Shown piece after piece: positions 7,995-17,300 of a stretch of 36,276 nt of DNA (positions are counted from its first letter, which is position 1; every line of letters begins with the position of its first letter). This DNA comes from an uncultured Oligoflexia bacterium (lineage in GTDB: Bacteria; Bdellovibrionota; Bacteriovoracia; Bacteriovoracales; Bacteriovoracaceae), in NCBI GenBank assembly GCA_950061135.1, contig CATLVU010000014.1, positions 1 to 36,276 on the forward strand, written 5' to 3'. The notes under the pieces are model-generated. The model was not told where the DNA came from, did not search any database, and worked only from the letters and a program-made list of their open reading frames with translations. A program made the translations under genes and the position numbers.

Positions 7995-8324
7995 ATGAAA
8001 AAGTTATTAATTGCAACAACTCTTATTCTTTCCATATCAAATAGCTATGCAACCCAATATGGCTATTTTTCAATATCTTCTGATTGTAATGGTCCAGATG
8101 CATTAGCCTGTGGCCTAGCATTTTTAACAGGAGGAGTTTTAAGTTCAACTACTTCTACTTTTAACCCAACTGCTGGTGTTGTCTTAATGCTTGATAATGG
8201 AGAAAAAGCTTTAAATACTGCTGCGCCTGAAGTTCAAGATGCTCTTGAAAAAGAAGAATTAGGACTAGAACTAAATGAATTAGATATGGCGATTCTAGAT
8301 AAATTAGACGAACTAAATTTATAG
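7995..8324 (+). CDS. Small secreted protein, copy 2 of a tandem trio
   Basis: This 109-residue paralogue of the preceding gene has a signal peptide (residues 1-19, ending SYA). Its variable mature region contains two Cys (residues 30 and 38, about) not found in the other copies, which may form a disulfide. From about residue 55 it has the common block: STTSTFNPTAG, VVLMLDNGEKAL, then AAPEVQDALEKEELGLELNE and the C-terminal leucine-rich helix. A strong ribosome binding site (TAGGAGA) sits in the 9-base gap from copy 1. The function is unknown; it is probably coexpressed with its neighbours. Confidence 0.72.
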   Translation: MKKLLIATTLILSISNSYATQYGYFSISSDCNGPDALACGLAFLTGGVLSSTTSTFNPTAGVVLMLDNGEKALNTAAPEVQDALEKEELGLELNELDMAILDKLDELNL

Positions 8325-8333
8325 GAGAACAAA

Positions 8334-8666
8334 ATGAAAAAACTAATTTTTACTTTAATAACAATCAGCTCTTTAAATATTGCTTACGGAACAAGCAGCG
8401 CTTTTTATACATATGATCCGGCTTTAGGCAGTATACCTTTTACACATGATCAAATCACAAATGACTTATTAACAAGCATTGTCACATCGACTACTTCAAC
8501 TTTTGATCCAATGTTAGGAATTGTTTTAGTGCTTGATAATGGTGAAAATGCTCTAAATACAGCTGCGCCTGAAGTTCAAGATGCTCTTGATAAAGACGAG
8601 TTAGGACTAGAGCTAAACGAATTAGATATGGCGATTCTAGATAAGCTTGATGAACTAAACCTTTGA
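8334..8666 (+). CDS. Small secreted protein, copy 3 of a tandem trio
   Basis: This 110-residue third paralogue has a signal peptide ending in AYG at about residue 19, and a variable segment rich in Tyr, Phe and Thr. From about residue 56 it repeats the family block (STTSTFDPMLGIVLVLDNGE, then the AAPEVQDAL and ELNELDMAILDKLDELNL tail). It ends in TGA rather than the TAG of the other copies, so the duplication unit ends here. A hairpin at 8678-8713 follows. The split between variable N-terminal and near-constant C-terminal parts suggests the tail has a shared role and the front differs in target. Confidence 0.72.
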   Translation: MKKLIFTLITISSLNIAYGTSSAFYTYDPALGSIPFTHDQITNDLLTSIVTSTTSTFDPMLGIVLVLDNGENALNTAAPEVQDALDKDELGLELNELDMAILDKLDELNL

Positions 8667-8677
8667 TTTTAATAAAA

Positions 8678-8713
8678 TAATGCTTCCTTAAATAATTTAT
8701 TGAGGAAGCATTA
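8678..8713. terminator. Hairpin after the tandem trio
   Basis: An 11-bp perfect inverted repeat (TAATGCTTCCT / AGGAAGCATTA) encloses a 14-base AT loop. It lies 12 bases after the trio's last stop. There is no strong T-run on the plus strand, so it may be a terminator of moderate strength. Confidence 0.55.
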
Positions 8714-8796
8714 ATATTGATCAAACTTTATACATTACCATTGTATTTCTTATCATTAGACCCAAATACTTATTAAAAAAAGCTAAAGTTAATCTC

Positions 8797-9249
8797 ATGA
8801 TTAATAAAATAGCTCAAATTGTGTTCATACTTTTGTATTGCGCTACTTCTTTAGCAAGTCTTGAATCAATACAAAACTCGAAATTAGTTTCAGTCATTTT
8901 TGTGGGACAAACAGATGACTTAAGTGCATCTTCATTTGGACATATTTCATTAAGGTTTTCTAAGAATTTAAAACCATCGATCACTGATACAGTTGTAGAG
9001 TTTGTTGCTGATGACTCCGCATCTACTAATATTCTTCATACATATACTAAGGGGATTGGTATTCCTGGATATGCTTTTAATATAAAGGTGGTTGCAAGGC
9101 CATATATTAATTTTCAGCAAGATAATATTTATCGGCAAGATAGAGACATCGAAATTATGGAGATTGATTTATCTCAAACTGAAATCACGCAACTAATTGA
9201 GAAAATTCAAAATTTTAGTAATCAGAATACCTCACAATATAGCTTTTAA
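8797..9249 (+). pseudogene. DUF4105 (Lnb N-terminal-like) protein, N-terminal fragment before in-frame TAA
   Basis: These 150 codons have a signal peptide (residues 1-21, ending SLA) and the first half of a DUF4105 domain: VIFVGQTDDLSASSFGHISL, with the conserved Phe-Gly-His (His49). DUF4105 is the periplasmic domain found in Lnb, the lipoprotein intramolecular acyltransferase, whose fold uses a His and a Cys. The ORF stops at TAA (9247-9249), but the same frame continues for 8 further codons and then through the next ORF, giving KKNCSYYAMILLE, the expected Asn-Cys motif (Cys155 counting through). One T-to-A change (TTA to TAA) at the T-run/A-run boundary would explain the stop. No good ribosome binding site is visible before the ATG. 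It is either a nonsense allele or a sequencing error; if real, it separates the catalytic pair. Confidence 0.75.
9247..9249 (+). other. In-frame stop splitting the DUF4105 gene
   Basis: TAA lies between SF and KKNC in a T4A7 run. Frame is unchanged on both sides (8797, 9247 and 9274 are all in the same phase). The classic slippery heptamer A AAA AAG follows it, but only after the stop, so it could not rescue reading. Confidence 0.8.
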
Positions 9250-10821
9250 AAAAAGAATTGTTCCTACTATGCTATGATTCTCTTAGAAGATGTTCTAAAT
9301 AGAGAGATTAATAATAAATCTCATCCGTGGCGAGTTTCAAAGAGTTTAAAAGAGTCAAATCTTATAAAAAAATACTCATTAATTCCAAGAGGAAGTTCTA
9401 AACTACAAGAAGCTGTAGAGTCTAGTATTCAAAATTATAATTTAGTAGAATATTTTACAAATACAGAGCTACTTGATTTTAAAAATATGATTCTATCAAG
9501 TAATCCTTTATTGAAATCGAGCTCTTATTTTGAATTATTAGATTTAATCAATTCAGAAACAGATCCAACAAAAAAATTAAACTTAAAACGTACCTATATA
9601 ACCATAAGAACAGAAGAAACAAATCAGAACAAGAAATTGATTAAAGAAATATTCAAAACAAGTGAGCAAAAAAAGTTATATAAGCTATCATCTAAAAAAA
9701 TCGACTTAAAATCACTAAGTCATATTGAATCTCACGAGCTTGTATTTAAGGATAATAAAGTATTTATTAAAATCAAAATAACCGGAGAACGAAGTTATGC
9801 GAGAACTGGCACTAAACAAAAGTTTCTCTCTAAAACTTTAAGCTTTGAAATTCCACAAATTAGATATAACAAATCTGATCATTCGGTACATTTTAATGAT
9901 TTATATCTAGGAAGATACATTAATATTAAAAACCTTGATGTATTTTTAGGACAAAAGTTTAGCTATGCATTTAAAAAGTCAGAAAACTCTATTACTCCAT
10001 ATTTACTTATAGATCATTCGAAACATCCAAAAGATGTTAAGCTCTCTCGGGACAAGCTTAATGAACTAAAGATCGTGGCCCTAAATAACCGTACCGACTT
10101 TAAAGAAACAATGGGTACTTGTCTTGCCTTAGTTGAAATCCAAAGAGCCTTGATAGAAAAAGCTTTTTTCTATCAAGAAACATTACAAAAAAATGAGCTA
10201 ACAGACCAAGAAAAAATTAATCTTCTAAGTGAGGCACTAAGTGGAAAATACATTGTGATCAATGGATATAAAAATATTTATGACTTCACATCATCAATTG
10301 ATAAAAATCTTTTAACGAAGTTTGTAGTTGATTATCAATATAATCATATAAATAAAAATATTGTTTCTCAATTTACAGAAAACATATCTAAACAAATAGA
10401 TATTAACAAAGAATCAATAACTCAAATGATGGCACTAATTGAAGAAGGCATTACGATTCCGTTAATGATAGGGACATTTCACAAAGGAACTCAAAGATTA
10501 GTTCGGGGCATAGGTCATGCCATTTTAGTATATGGTATTTATCCAAAGCCTGATGGAAGTTATATTCTTCATGCATATAATCCAAACTTTGGAGTGAGCA
10601 TTAAATTTGAGATTACCCAAGATTTTAAAATAATACATCCTTATTACAGTGATGAGTTTGATTATTATGCAAGCTTTTCAAGGCTCAATGAGTTTGATAT
10701 TTTAAAGACAAATCACATTCGCTACAACTCTATCGATCTAAAAAATCTAAGTCAGTTTTTTCAAACTTCAAAAACAAAAAGTATTAGCTTCAGCGAACTA
10801 TTATACTTTATGAACAAGTAA
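9250..10821 (+). pseudogene. DUF4105 protein, C-terminal part with a second cysteine-peptidase-like domain
   Basis: This is the downstream part of the split gene, 523 codons from the stop (the first ATG is at 9274, giving 515 residues, with no ribosome binding site). It begins with the Asn-Cys-Ser-Tyr-Tyr of DUF4105. The middle part (about residues 140-260 from the ATG) has strands such as HELVFKDNKVFIKIKITGE. Near the end, MGTCLALVEIQ (Cys283), GHAILVYGIY (His415) and AYNPNFG (Asn436 or 438) have the Cys-His-Asn order and spacing expected of a papain-like fold, which I infer but cannot confirm. Long open reading suggests the stop is recent or not real. It is the only large gene in the accessory stretch and follows the trio on the same strand. 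Confidence 0.7.
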
Positions 10822-10852
10822 AACACTGAAATCACGCCAAATTTATAAGTAA

Positions 10853-10918
10853 TGTAAAATAAACTTTACACCTTAATGTAAAATAAACTATACATACAAA
10901 TGTAAAATAAACTATACA
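10853..10918 (+). repeat. Three 18-bp operator repeats upstream of the Xre gene
   Basis: TGTAAAATAAACTTTACA at 10853-10870, then TGTAAAATAAACTATACA at 10877-10894 and 10901-10918: exactly 24 bp apart. Each has TGTA/TACA ends, that is dyad symmetry with an A/T-rich centre. The 24-bp step is a bit over two helical turns, so three dimers would sit nearly on the same face. They are most likely operators for the adjacent Xre protein. Confidence 0.72.
10865..10894 (+). promoter_or_regulatory. Promoter of the Xre operon, embedded in the operators
   Basis: TTTACA (10865-10870) and TATACA (10889-10894) form a sigma-70-like pair with an 18-bp spacer. The -35 is the end of operator 1 and the -10 is the end of operator 2, so a bound regulator would block RNA polymerase. 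The predicted start is near 10901. Confidence 0.55.
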
Positions 10919-10921
10919 TGA

Positions 10922-10931
10922 GGTGATTATG
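10922..10931 (+). promoter_or_regulatory. Ribosome binding site that sets the Xre start
   Basis: GAGGTGA at 10920-10926 lies 2-3 bases before the ATG at 10929. The GTG at 10923 lies within it and is not a likely start, so the protein probably begins at MGKSP. Confidence 0.6.
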
Positions 10932-11165
10932 GGAAAGTCCCCAATCAAATTGAATATTACAAATAATATAAAAGAATTAAGGGCTTTGGACGGTATTGCA
11001 CAAGAAGAACTTGCTAATGCAATTGATGTTACTAGAGCAACTATCAGCTCAATCGAAAAAGGCAAGTATAATCCCTCATTAGAATTGGCTTATAAAATCG
11101 CGATTTATTTTAATAAAGACATTCAAGAAATTTTTAAATTGGAGAATACACATGAAAAAAATTGA
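10929..11165 (+). CDS. Small Xre-family HTH transcriptional regulator
   Basis: This 78-residue protein is a stand-alone Xre (Cro/C1) helix-turn-helix domain: NIKELRALDGIAQEELA and the recognition helix region TRATISSIEKGKYNPSLELA are textbook matches, ending in FNKDIQEIFKLE. It is shorter than repressors with sensor domains, so it probably acts as a simple dimer. The three upstream repeats overlap its promoter, which points to autoregulation. Its 3' end overlaps the membrane-protein gene by 14 bases. Such small Xre regulators are commonly paired with membrane proteins of unknown function. The start at 10929 was chosen for the GAGGTGA; a GTG at 10923 is the alternative. Confidence 0.92.
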   Translation: MGKSPIKLNITNNIKELRALDGIAQEELANAIDVTRATISSIEKGKYNPSLELAYKIAIYFNKDIQEIFKLENTHEKN

Positions 11166-11751
11166 TAGCATTATTTTGAAATATTTAGTTTACGCACTTC
11201 CATTAATTTTAACCTTGTTAATATGGGGAAGCTTAGGTGATCTTGAACAACTCAGTATGCAAAAAGGATTCCTCGGTACTCTTTGGGATTTACTGGGATG
11301 GACACTACTTATATGGCTTCCACTGGCATTATATGTATCTCTTAAAATGGTATTTATCAGAAAGTTTAGGGATTTAATAATAAAGAAAATGATTAGAATA
11401 AACGAAAGAGATGAAAGAGAAAGCTATATCACATCTGAAGCAGCTAAATTCTCTTTTATTAGCACTATCTCAGTTGCAATATTATTTTTGTTTTTATCTG
11501 TTATTACAATAACAGTGGCCAATTACCCTGAAAAAATTAGAGAACCTGGTAAAAATGGTTATATCTCTGTAGGACTGAACTTTTTCCCATTCTCAGGAGA
11601 GCTTCCTGCCAAGAGAATTCAGGATGATAGTCTTGAAATCTTTACTTATTCAGGACTTCCACTCTCTAGTGCCAGCGCAATCTTAATATTACTTATTTGG
11701 CCTATCATTAGTTTTAAATACTCAAGTTTTCGATTACTTAAAATAGAATAG
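11152..11751 (+). CDS. Integral membrane protein paired with the Xre regulator
   Basis: This 199-residue protein has four likely transmembrane segments: about residues 9-30, 43-65, 95-123 and 168-190. A charged cytosolic loop (NERDERE) sits between the second and third helices, similar to DUF2178/DUF3796-type membrane proteins that are often next to small Xre genes. The function is unknown; it may sense membrane or cell-envelope conditions and affect the regulator. The ATG overlaps the Xre 3' end by 14 bases, so the two are translated from one message. Confidence 0.8.
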   Translation: MKKIDSIILKYLVYALPLILTLLIWGSLGDLEQLSMQKGFLGTLWDLLGWTLLIWLPLALYVSLKMVFIRKFRDLIIKKMIRINERDERESYITSEAAKFSFISTISVAILFLFLSVITITVANYPEKIREPGKNGYISVGLNFFPFSGELPAKRIQDDSLEIFTYSGLPLSSASAILILLIWPIISFKYSSFRLLKIE

Positions 11752-11765
11752 TTCTCACCGTTAAT

Positions 11766-11795
11766 ATTAGGGAGGTATACTAAAACCTTCCTAAT
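11766..11795. terminator. Hairpin after the Xre operon
   Basis: ATTAGGGAGGT (11766-11776) and ACCTTCCTAAT (11785-11795) form a stem with one mismatch and an 8-base loop. It lies 14 bases after the stop of the membrane-protein gene and is followed by an A/T stretch with a short T-run, so it is a probable terminator. Confidence 0.6.
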
Positions 11796-11843
11796 TAAAG
11801 TTTTCATAAAAAAAACCGACAAACTTAATACAGGAGAAGTTTT

Positions 11844-12686
11844 ATGCTTAAGCTATTAATTATTTCTATCATTATACCTACTTATTCTTTTGCAATAGAT
11901 TATAATCATTGCATCAAGTATATAAAAGAAGCACTACCGGGATCAAATCTAATAATGGATGAAAACGGAAAAATCTCTGTTACCAATAGAGAACAACTAA
12001 CTTCTGTTTCTGAAAACTTTGAAGAAAAAACAATTGATATAAATAAAAAACAAAACTATCCTGATATTCCAAACTCCAAACAATATTTTTCTTTTAGAGT
12101 AAAAACTAATTCTGATAATACTATTGATATTTGGCAGAATTCAAATATCGCAACTGAATCAATAGCCCTGTATCCTTTTCCAATGATGAACCAATACCAG
12201 AGTTTTAGCCAAGGACTTTACAATCAACCGTATTTTTCTTCACAGCAAACTATAAGCTTGCGAATAAAGAATGATAAATGTTATCCACACACAATTTCAT
12301 CAACAACAACAACAAGTCAAACTCAAGCAATGGGAGTGGGAGTGAGCGTAACAAGTCCAGTATGTAGAGAGCTAATAGAGTTCTATAGAAAAAACCCTCT
12401 TGATAAAAAATGTACTAATACTGATATACTTAAAAATTTAAAAAAGATTATGAATAAAACTTCAAAACCTTCTTGGTTTTCTTTTTCTGACGAGATGCTC
12501 AAGGAAGTCGAAGAGCACTTTTCTAAAGCAAATAAACTTATTCAGGATTCTTTAGATGAAATAAAACGCTGTGATAACTTTGGATTGAGCGATACTGTTT
12601 TGGATGAAGATATCTGGGAACAAAAAACAGCTTCTACTCAAGGTGATTTATCAACAGAGGTTCAAGGAAGTACCGAAGATAATTAA
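11844..12686 (+). CDS. Secreted protein of unknown function
   Basis: I do not recognise this 280-residue protein. A signal peptide (residues 1-17, ending SFA) is clear, so it is exported. The mature part has Cys at about residues 21, 144, 177, 193 and 239. A Gln/Ser/Tyr/Phe-rich middle section (about 110-135) and a Thr-rich stretch (about 152-158) look disordered. The C-terminal part is helical with [13 protein letters not shown] and an acidic Thr/Gln/Ser tail. AGGAG precedes the ATG. It stands alone on the plus strand; its last 4 bases overlap the convergent ABC permease gene. Confidence 0.7.
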   Translation: MLKLLIISIIIPTYSFAIDYNHCIKYIKEALPGSNLIMDENGKISVTNREQLTSVSENFEEKTIDINKKQNYPDIPNSKQYFSFRVKTNSDNTIDIWQNSNIATESIALYPFPMMNQYQSFSQGLYNQPYFSSQQTISLRIKNDKCYPHTISSTTTTSQTQAMGVGVSVTSPVCRELIEFYRKNPLDKKCTNTDILKNLKKIMNKTSKPSWFSFSDEMLKEVEEHFSKANKLIQDSLDEIKRCDNFGLSDTVLDEDIWEQKTASTQGDLSTEVQGSTEDN

Positions 12687-13444
12687 GACTTAATTCGATA
12701 CCCCGTTTTAAATATCCAACGAATAATTAAAATACAAGTAATAAGAAAAAATGCAATCATAGCAAAACTAATTGTTAAACTTACATCTGCATGTCCATAA
12801 AAGCTCCATCGAAAACCACTTATAAGGTAAACCACAGGGTTAAGCATTGAAATTTTTTGCCATATTGGTGGTAGCATACTCAAAGAATAAAAGCTTCCAC
12901 CCAAGAATGTTAATGGAGTGATAATTAAAAGAGGTATAATTTGCAATTGTTCAAATCCATCTGCCCAAACACCAATAATAAAACCAAAAAGACTGAATGT
13001 AATACAAGTCAAAACCAAAAAAAATATCATGGTAAGAGGATGTTGAACTTCTAAAGGAACGAAAAAATTAGCCGTTAACAAAATGATCGAACCTATAATT
13101 AATGATTTTGTAGCGGCTGCTCCGACATAACCAAGAACAATTTCAAAAAAAGAAATTGGAGCTGATAATACTTCATATATTGTGCCACTAAATCTTGGAA
13201 AATAAATTCCAAAAGATGCATTTGATACACTTTGAGTTAAAACTGATAGCATAACAAGTCCAGGCACTATAAAAGCTCCATATTCAATTCCCTCGACCGA
13301 TTCAATACGTGAGCCTATTGCAGAGCCAAAAACTACAAAATATAAACAAGTTGAAATAACAGGAGAAGCAATACTTTGAGCTAAAGTTCTCCACATCCTA
13401 TCCATTTCAAATTTATAAATCGCTAAAATAGAAGTTATGTTCAC
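12683..13444 (-). CDS. ABC-2 type transporter permease
   Basis: This 253-residue membrane protein has six hydrophobic segments and the ABC-2 permease layout (COG0842). It starts with an amphipathic interface helix and [11 protein letters not shown], and has the [15 protein letters not shown] / [13 protein letters not shown] signature near residues 180-215, as in NodJ/DrrB/YadH-type exporters. It forms the membrane part of an exporter with the ATPase encoded immediately upstream (6-base gap). Substrates for this class include polysaccharides, drugs and lipids; nothing here fixes which. Confidence 0.9.
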   Translation of the reverse strand: MNITSILAIYKFEMDRMWRTLAQSIASPVISTCLYFVVFGSAIGSRIESVEGIEYGAFIVPGLVMLSVLTQSVSNASFGIYFPRFSGTIYEVLSAPISFFEIVLGYVGAAATKSLIIGSIILLTANFFVPLEVQHPLTMIFFLVLTCITFSLFGFIIGVWADGFEQLQIIPLLIITPLTFLGGSFYSLSMLPPIWQKISMLNPVVYLISGFRWSFYGHADVSLTISFAMIAFFLITCILIIRWIFKTGYRIKS

Positions 13445-13450
13445 TGATAC

Positions 13451-14362
13451 CTACTTTACTAATTCTACAAAAATTTCCTCAAGGGAACTTTGTTTTGTTT
13501 TTAAATCCTTATACTCAATTCCAAGTTCTGACAATTTGCCTATTAATTCTCCAATTCGATTGTCCTCTTTTTGATCATCATAAGAATAAGTTAAATGAAG
13601 TCCTGAATGTAATTTTAAAGAAAAGTCATTGAGTTCTTCTGGTATATCAGGCATTGATTCTTTTAAATCTATTGTTAGTTCTTTTTTGCCAAGTTTTTTC
13701 ATTAAACTTTTTTTCTCTTCAACAAGAACAATTTGACCTTTATTTATAACACCAATCCTATCTGCCATCTCTTCAGCTTCTTCAATATAATGAGTCGTTA
13801 AAATAATAGTAACCCCATTTTCTCTTAATTTATGAACAAGCTCCCACATTGACTCTCTAAGCTTAACATCAACTCCTGCTGTAGGCTCATCTAAAAATAA
13901 AATTTTAGGCTCATGTGATAATGCCTTTGCAATCATCATTCTACGCTTCATTCCACCTGACAAGGCCATAATTCGACTATCTTTTTTATCTAACAGGGAT
14001 AGGTCTTTTAAAATAGACTCTATTAATTGTTGGTCTTTTTTCTTACCAAACAAAGCTCTAGAAAAACTAACTGCATCTCTAACTGATATAAAGGCATCAG
14101 TGGTTAACTCTTGAGGAACAAGGCCGATATAACTTCTGGCGTCTTTATATTCTGTTAAATTATCATGGCCTGCAACTTTAATTGAACCTGAAGTAGGATT
14201 CACTAAACCACAGATTGTACTGATCAATGTTGTTTTTCCGGCGCCATTGGGCCCTAATAAAGCGAATATCTCACCTTGTTTTATGTCGAGGTTAATATCT
14301 TTTAAGGCTGTAAAACCACCCTTATAAACTTTTGATAGGTTTTTGATTTGTAAGATAGGCAT
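13451..14362 (-). CDS. ABC transporter ATP-binding protein of the ABC-2 exporter
   Basis: This 303-residue ATPase has all core motifs: Walker [10 protein letters not shown] (residues 37-45), Q-loop near residue 85, signature LSGGMKRR (about 138), Walker B ILFLDEP (about 160) and the H-loop TTHY (about 192). The C-terminal 80 residues are the extra regulatory domain often seen in CcmA/DrrA-like exporters. It pairs with the downstream permease gene (gap 6 bases). The complex should export a substrate across the inner membrane, energised by ATP hydrolysis. No third gene (periplasmic adaptor) is adjacent. Confidence 0.95.
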   Translation of the reverse strand: MPILQIKNLSKVYKGGFTALKDINLDIKQGEIFALLGPNGAGKTTLISTICGLVNPTSGSIKVAGHDNLTEYKDARSYIGLVPQELTTDAFISVRDAVSFSRALFGKKKDQQLIESILKDLSLLDKKDSRIMALSGGMKRRMMIAKALSHEPKILFLDEPTAGVDVKLRESMWELVHKLRENGVTIILTTHYIEEAEEMADRIGVINKGQIVLVEEKKSLMKKLGKKELTIDLKESMPDIPEELNDFSLKLHSGLHLTYSYDDQKEDNRIGELIGKLSELGIEYKDLKTKQSSLEEIFVELVK

Positions 14363-14392
14363 GTGTAATTTTCAAAGAACTTTGATCTTTTG

Positions 14393-17300
14393 TCAATCGA
14401 GTCCTCTTCTAATTTCCATCGCAAGATCATTGATGGCAGTACTGGTCTCTTCAATTGCCCCATCTTTTTTGAGCTGAACTTTCATTAAACCTTTTTGAAC
14501 GTTCTTAGCTTTATTTTCAAGGCTTGTATAAGTATTGCTTGAACGAAGAAGTTCCTCCAAGACTCGTTTATCTTGATCTTTTTTTGCATACTCTTGAGCC
14601 GAACTTATAATCCAACGATAAGCGCTTGCCACTTGTTTAGACTCAAACATAATATCAGTCATATTAAACTTAGATGAATCAACTTCAATTCTTCTTATTA
14701 CTTGATCAACTAATAATTGTTCCTGTCCTGATAAGTTTGACGCTTTATTTTTAATATAATCAAAATGCTTTTGTTCTAGCATTGCAGGAATTTTTGACTT
14801 CAAAACTCCTTTATCAAGAATAGGATCAATCTTATCTGGCATCCAAAGGCTTAAGGTTCTTGAATTCTCATCTTCAATAATAACTGTCCCACCCCTTACC
14901 TGATACTTTTTATTCTTACTAAACTCTTTAATCATCTCTTCAGTAAAGTTCTTTGATCGACTACTTAAATCACGTAGACGAGCAGCTTCACGAGATATTG
15001 CCATTAATTCTCTTTCTGTAAAATTAGCTCTTTTACCATTAAAAATACTTCCTCTACGTCTTAAGTCTGAGCCATATGTATATAACTCTTCAAACGACAT
15101 ATAGCTTTCATATAATGCCCCATTCGTTTCTGAAGGCGCTTTACCACTAATACTTAACTTATTAGATCCGAATGCTGAATGATCGAACACAGATGTTTTA
15201 GACTGTGAACGTCTACGATTATTAAACATTTGATGTCTTGCCTCGTGTAAAAATGTTCCATCTTTTTGATGTTGTAACATTCGTACTAATGAGACAGGCC
15301 CCATTTCTGTCCGACTACTATCACTATTATTAAATCCACCAGACTTTAGTTTAAAATTATCCTCAAGAGAGAAAGTTAAGCTTTGTGACTCTAATCTATC
15401 CAGCGCCCTCAAATATAGCCTAGCAACTCGGTTTCCATTTTCCTGTACTCCATTTAGAATTATTGAACTCGCACCTGACTCTGAAGTTTTAATCCCACTT
15501 GAAATACCCTGTCTTTTAAGCTCAACTTGTACACTATTCATTAAATCATTATTTTCTTTTACAAAAACTTTTGAGGGACCTTCCTGTTCATACAACCACT
15601 GAAGCGCAGTTACTCTTTCCTGAAAATTATCAAATGCTCTTTGAGAAATAGGTAAAGATAAATCCTTACCACTTGTTTTACTTGCCTCTCGCGGATAAAT
15701 TTTTAAATCTTTAAACATATACCCCTTAGGAATCCCTTTACTCACTTGGGGAACTCCTAGTTTATCCAAATAAAAAATAAGTTTGTGAGATGATATTGAT
15801 TGATAGAGCTGGTTTCTTTGAAACTCTTTAACTATTGTTTGCCCTTTATCTAAGTATTCAACTCGAACTGTATCACCATCAACTTGAAGTATCTTTCCGT
15901 TTACTAAATAACCTTCTACACTCGGCACTGAAACACGAGCATCATTGATAATATTAGCAGGACTCAAAGGAGGTGATGTTGTCATACTCTTCATTGATAC
16001 AGAATCAAAATCAAAAAAATTAGCTGCTTTAAGTCTTTCTATATCATCTGCTGAAGCACCAAGTCTTTTCAAGATATCGACTCTTTCTAAATCTTCAGTA
16101 TCTTTATTAAAAAAGTTAACCCTCTTTGTTTCATCAATAGCAATATTTAATGCTCTCGTTTCTGGTAATTGATTATCAGCAGCCGCGACAAAATTAGTGG
16201 GATAAGAACTTCTTTGGGGGACGAGTTTCCTTCCTTTTGAAATGATGCCTCCACCTGCAAGACTGGCAACACCATCAAATATGGCCCATTGATATTGAGT
16301 TTGTGCTCGGTTAAGTTCGGTACTTGAAGCTTCTACTGAAATTTCATTTTTGGCCAAGTTAGTCGATGTTATATTTTCAATATCTTTTCCTTCTGCATAT
16401 CTTCGATAGGCAGCTCCACTTTCAAAAGCAACCACACTGGCCCCTCCTAATGTCAAAACGTTCGAAATTATTGTACCAGATACAGCTTGCCCTACCCCTG
16501 GAATAAGATTAACAGCGACAGCACCAATAAGAGCCGCAGTTCCGATTCCTATTTCAGCGATGTTCCATAATTCATCATTAGAATAAATTTTTAGTATTTC
16601 ACTACAAAGATAATTAGCTACCCCCTCATGATTGTTTAGATCTTTTTGCTGTAAATAATCTCCTATTAAATGAGGTCTATACTTCAAAAGATCTTTGAGC
16701 TCTTCTTGTATTTTATCAGAGTCATTACTGCTTAATGATTCACTACGCTGATTAACGGACTCTAAGTCACTGTTCAACATTTTTTTATAATCTTTTTGAG
16801 CACTTTTTATATTTTCAATATTTAAATCAGGTGTAAAAAGATGATCTTCAACTTTTCTATTGCCACTTTTAGCTGCAGCTCTCCCAATTGGGCCTATACG
16901 TCTTTGATAGTCACCTTCAGCACACTTTTCAGCACTTTGTGAATTAAAGTTAAGAAAATTATCTCTTATTTCTTCTGTCATCAGAAGTTTTGCATGAGGA
17001 TTAGTTTGCATAAATTCTTGATACATTAAATTTAACTTTTCTTGAGAACTTGCATAAAAACTCTCTTCCTGATCTGAGTTTAGAATCGTTCCCTTTTCAA
17101 TATCTGATTGTAGATATTCTGCTTTTATATGAGAGCATAGATTATTAATTCTTACAGCAAAATCTTGAAACTGATTTTTAATTTCCTCATTGCTAGACGC
17201 TAAATTACGATTAATATAATTAATCGATTGCGGCCTACTAAAACTTTCAAACTCTTGAGTAATTATCTCACGATATGTTTTATTTGCTTTTAAATTTGGG

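Larger units (their letters stand above)
7881..8666 (+). repeat. Threefold tandem gene duplication (conserved 3' blocks)
   Basis: The last 105 bases of each gene (7881-7985, 8220-8324, 8562-8666) are near-identical in sequence, including the coding region for the 34 C-terminal residues and, for the first two copies, the stop and spacer (TTTATAGGAGA). The units repeat about every 340 bases. The 5' halves, apart from the signal peptides and Thr run, are unrelated in sequence. Confidence 0.8.

Noticed and set aside
7730-8035. Minus-strand ORFs opposite the tandem trio
   Set aside because: They mirror the duplicated coding sequence and have no signal peptide or ribosome binding site.
9250-9255. 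A AAA AAG slippery heptamer as programmed frameshift in the DUF4105 gene
   Set aside because: The TAA comes before it in the reading frame, and the frame after it is the same as before, so no frameshift is required.
10853-10918. Three short spaced repeats as a CRISPR array
   Set aside because: Units are 18 bp with only 6-bp spacers, lie in a promoter and precede an Xre gene; no cas genes are present.
10832-11065. Minus-strand ORF across the Xre promoter
   Set aside because: It is a shadow of the operator repeats and the HTH gene; the protein is repeat-derived with no start signal.
14372-14385. TCAAAG/CTTTGA hairpin between the ABC ATPase and the large secreted gene as terminator
   Set aside because: The stem is short, the loop only 2 bases in the full form and there is no T-run.
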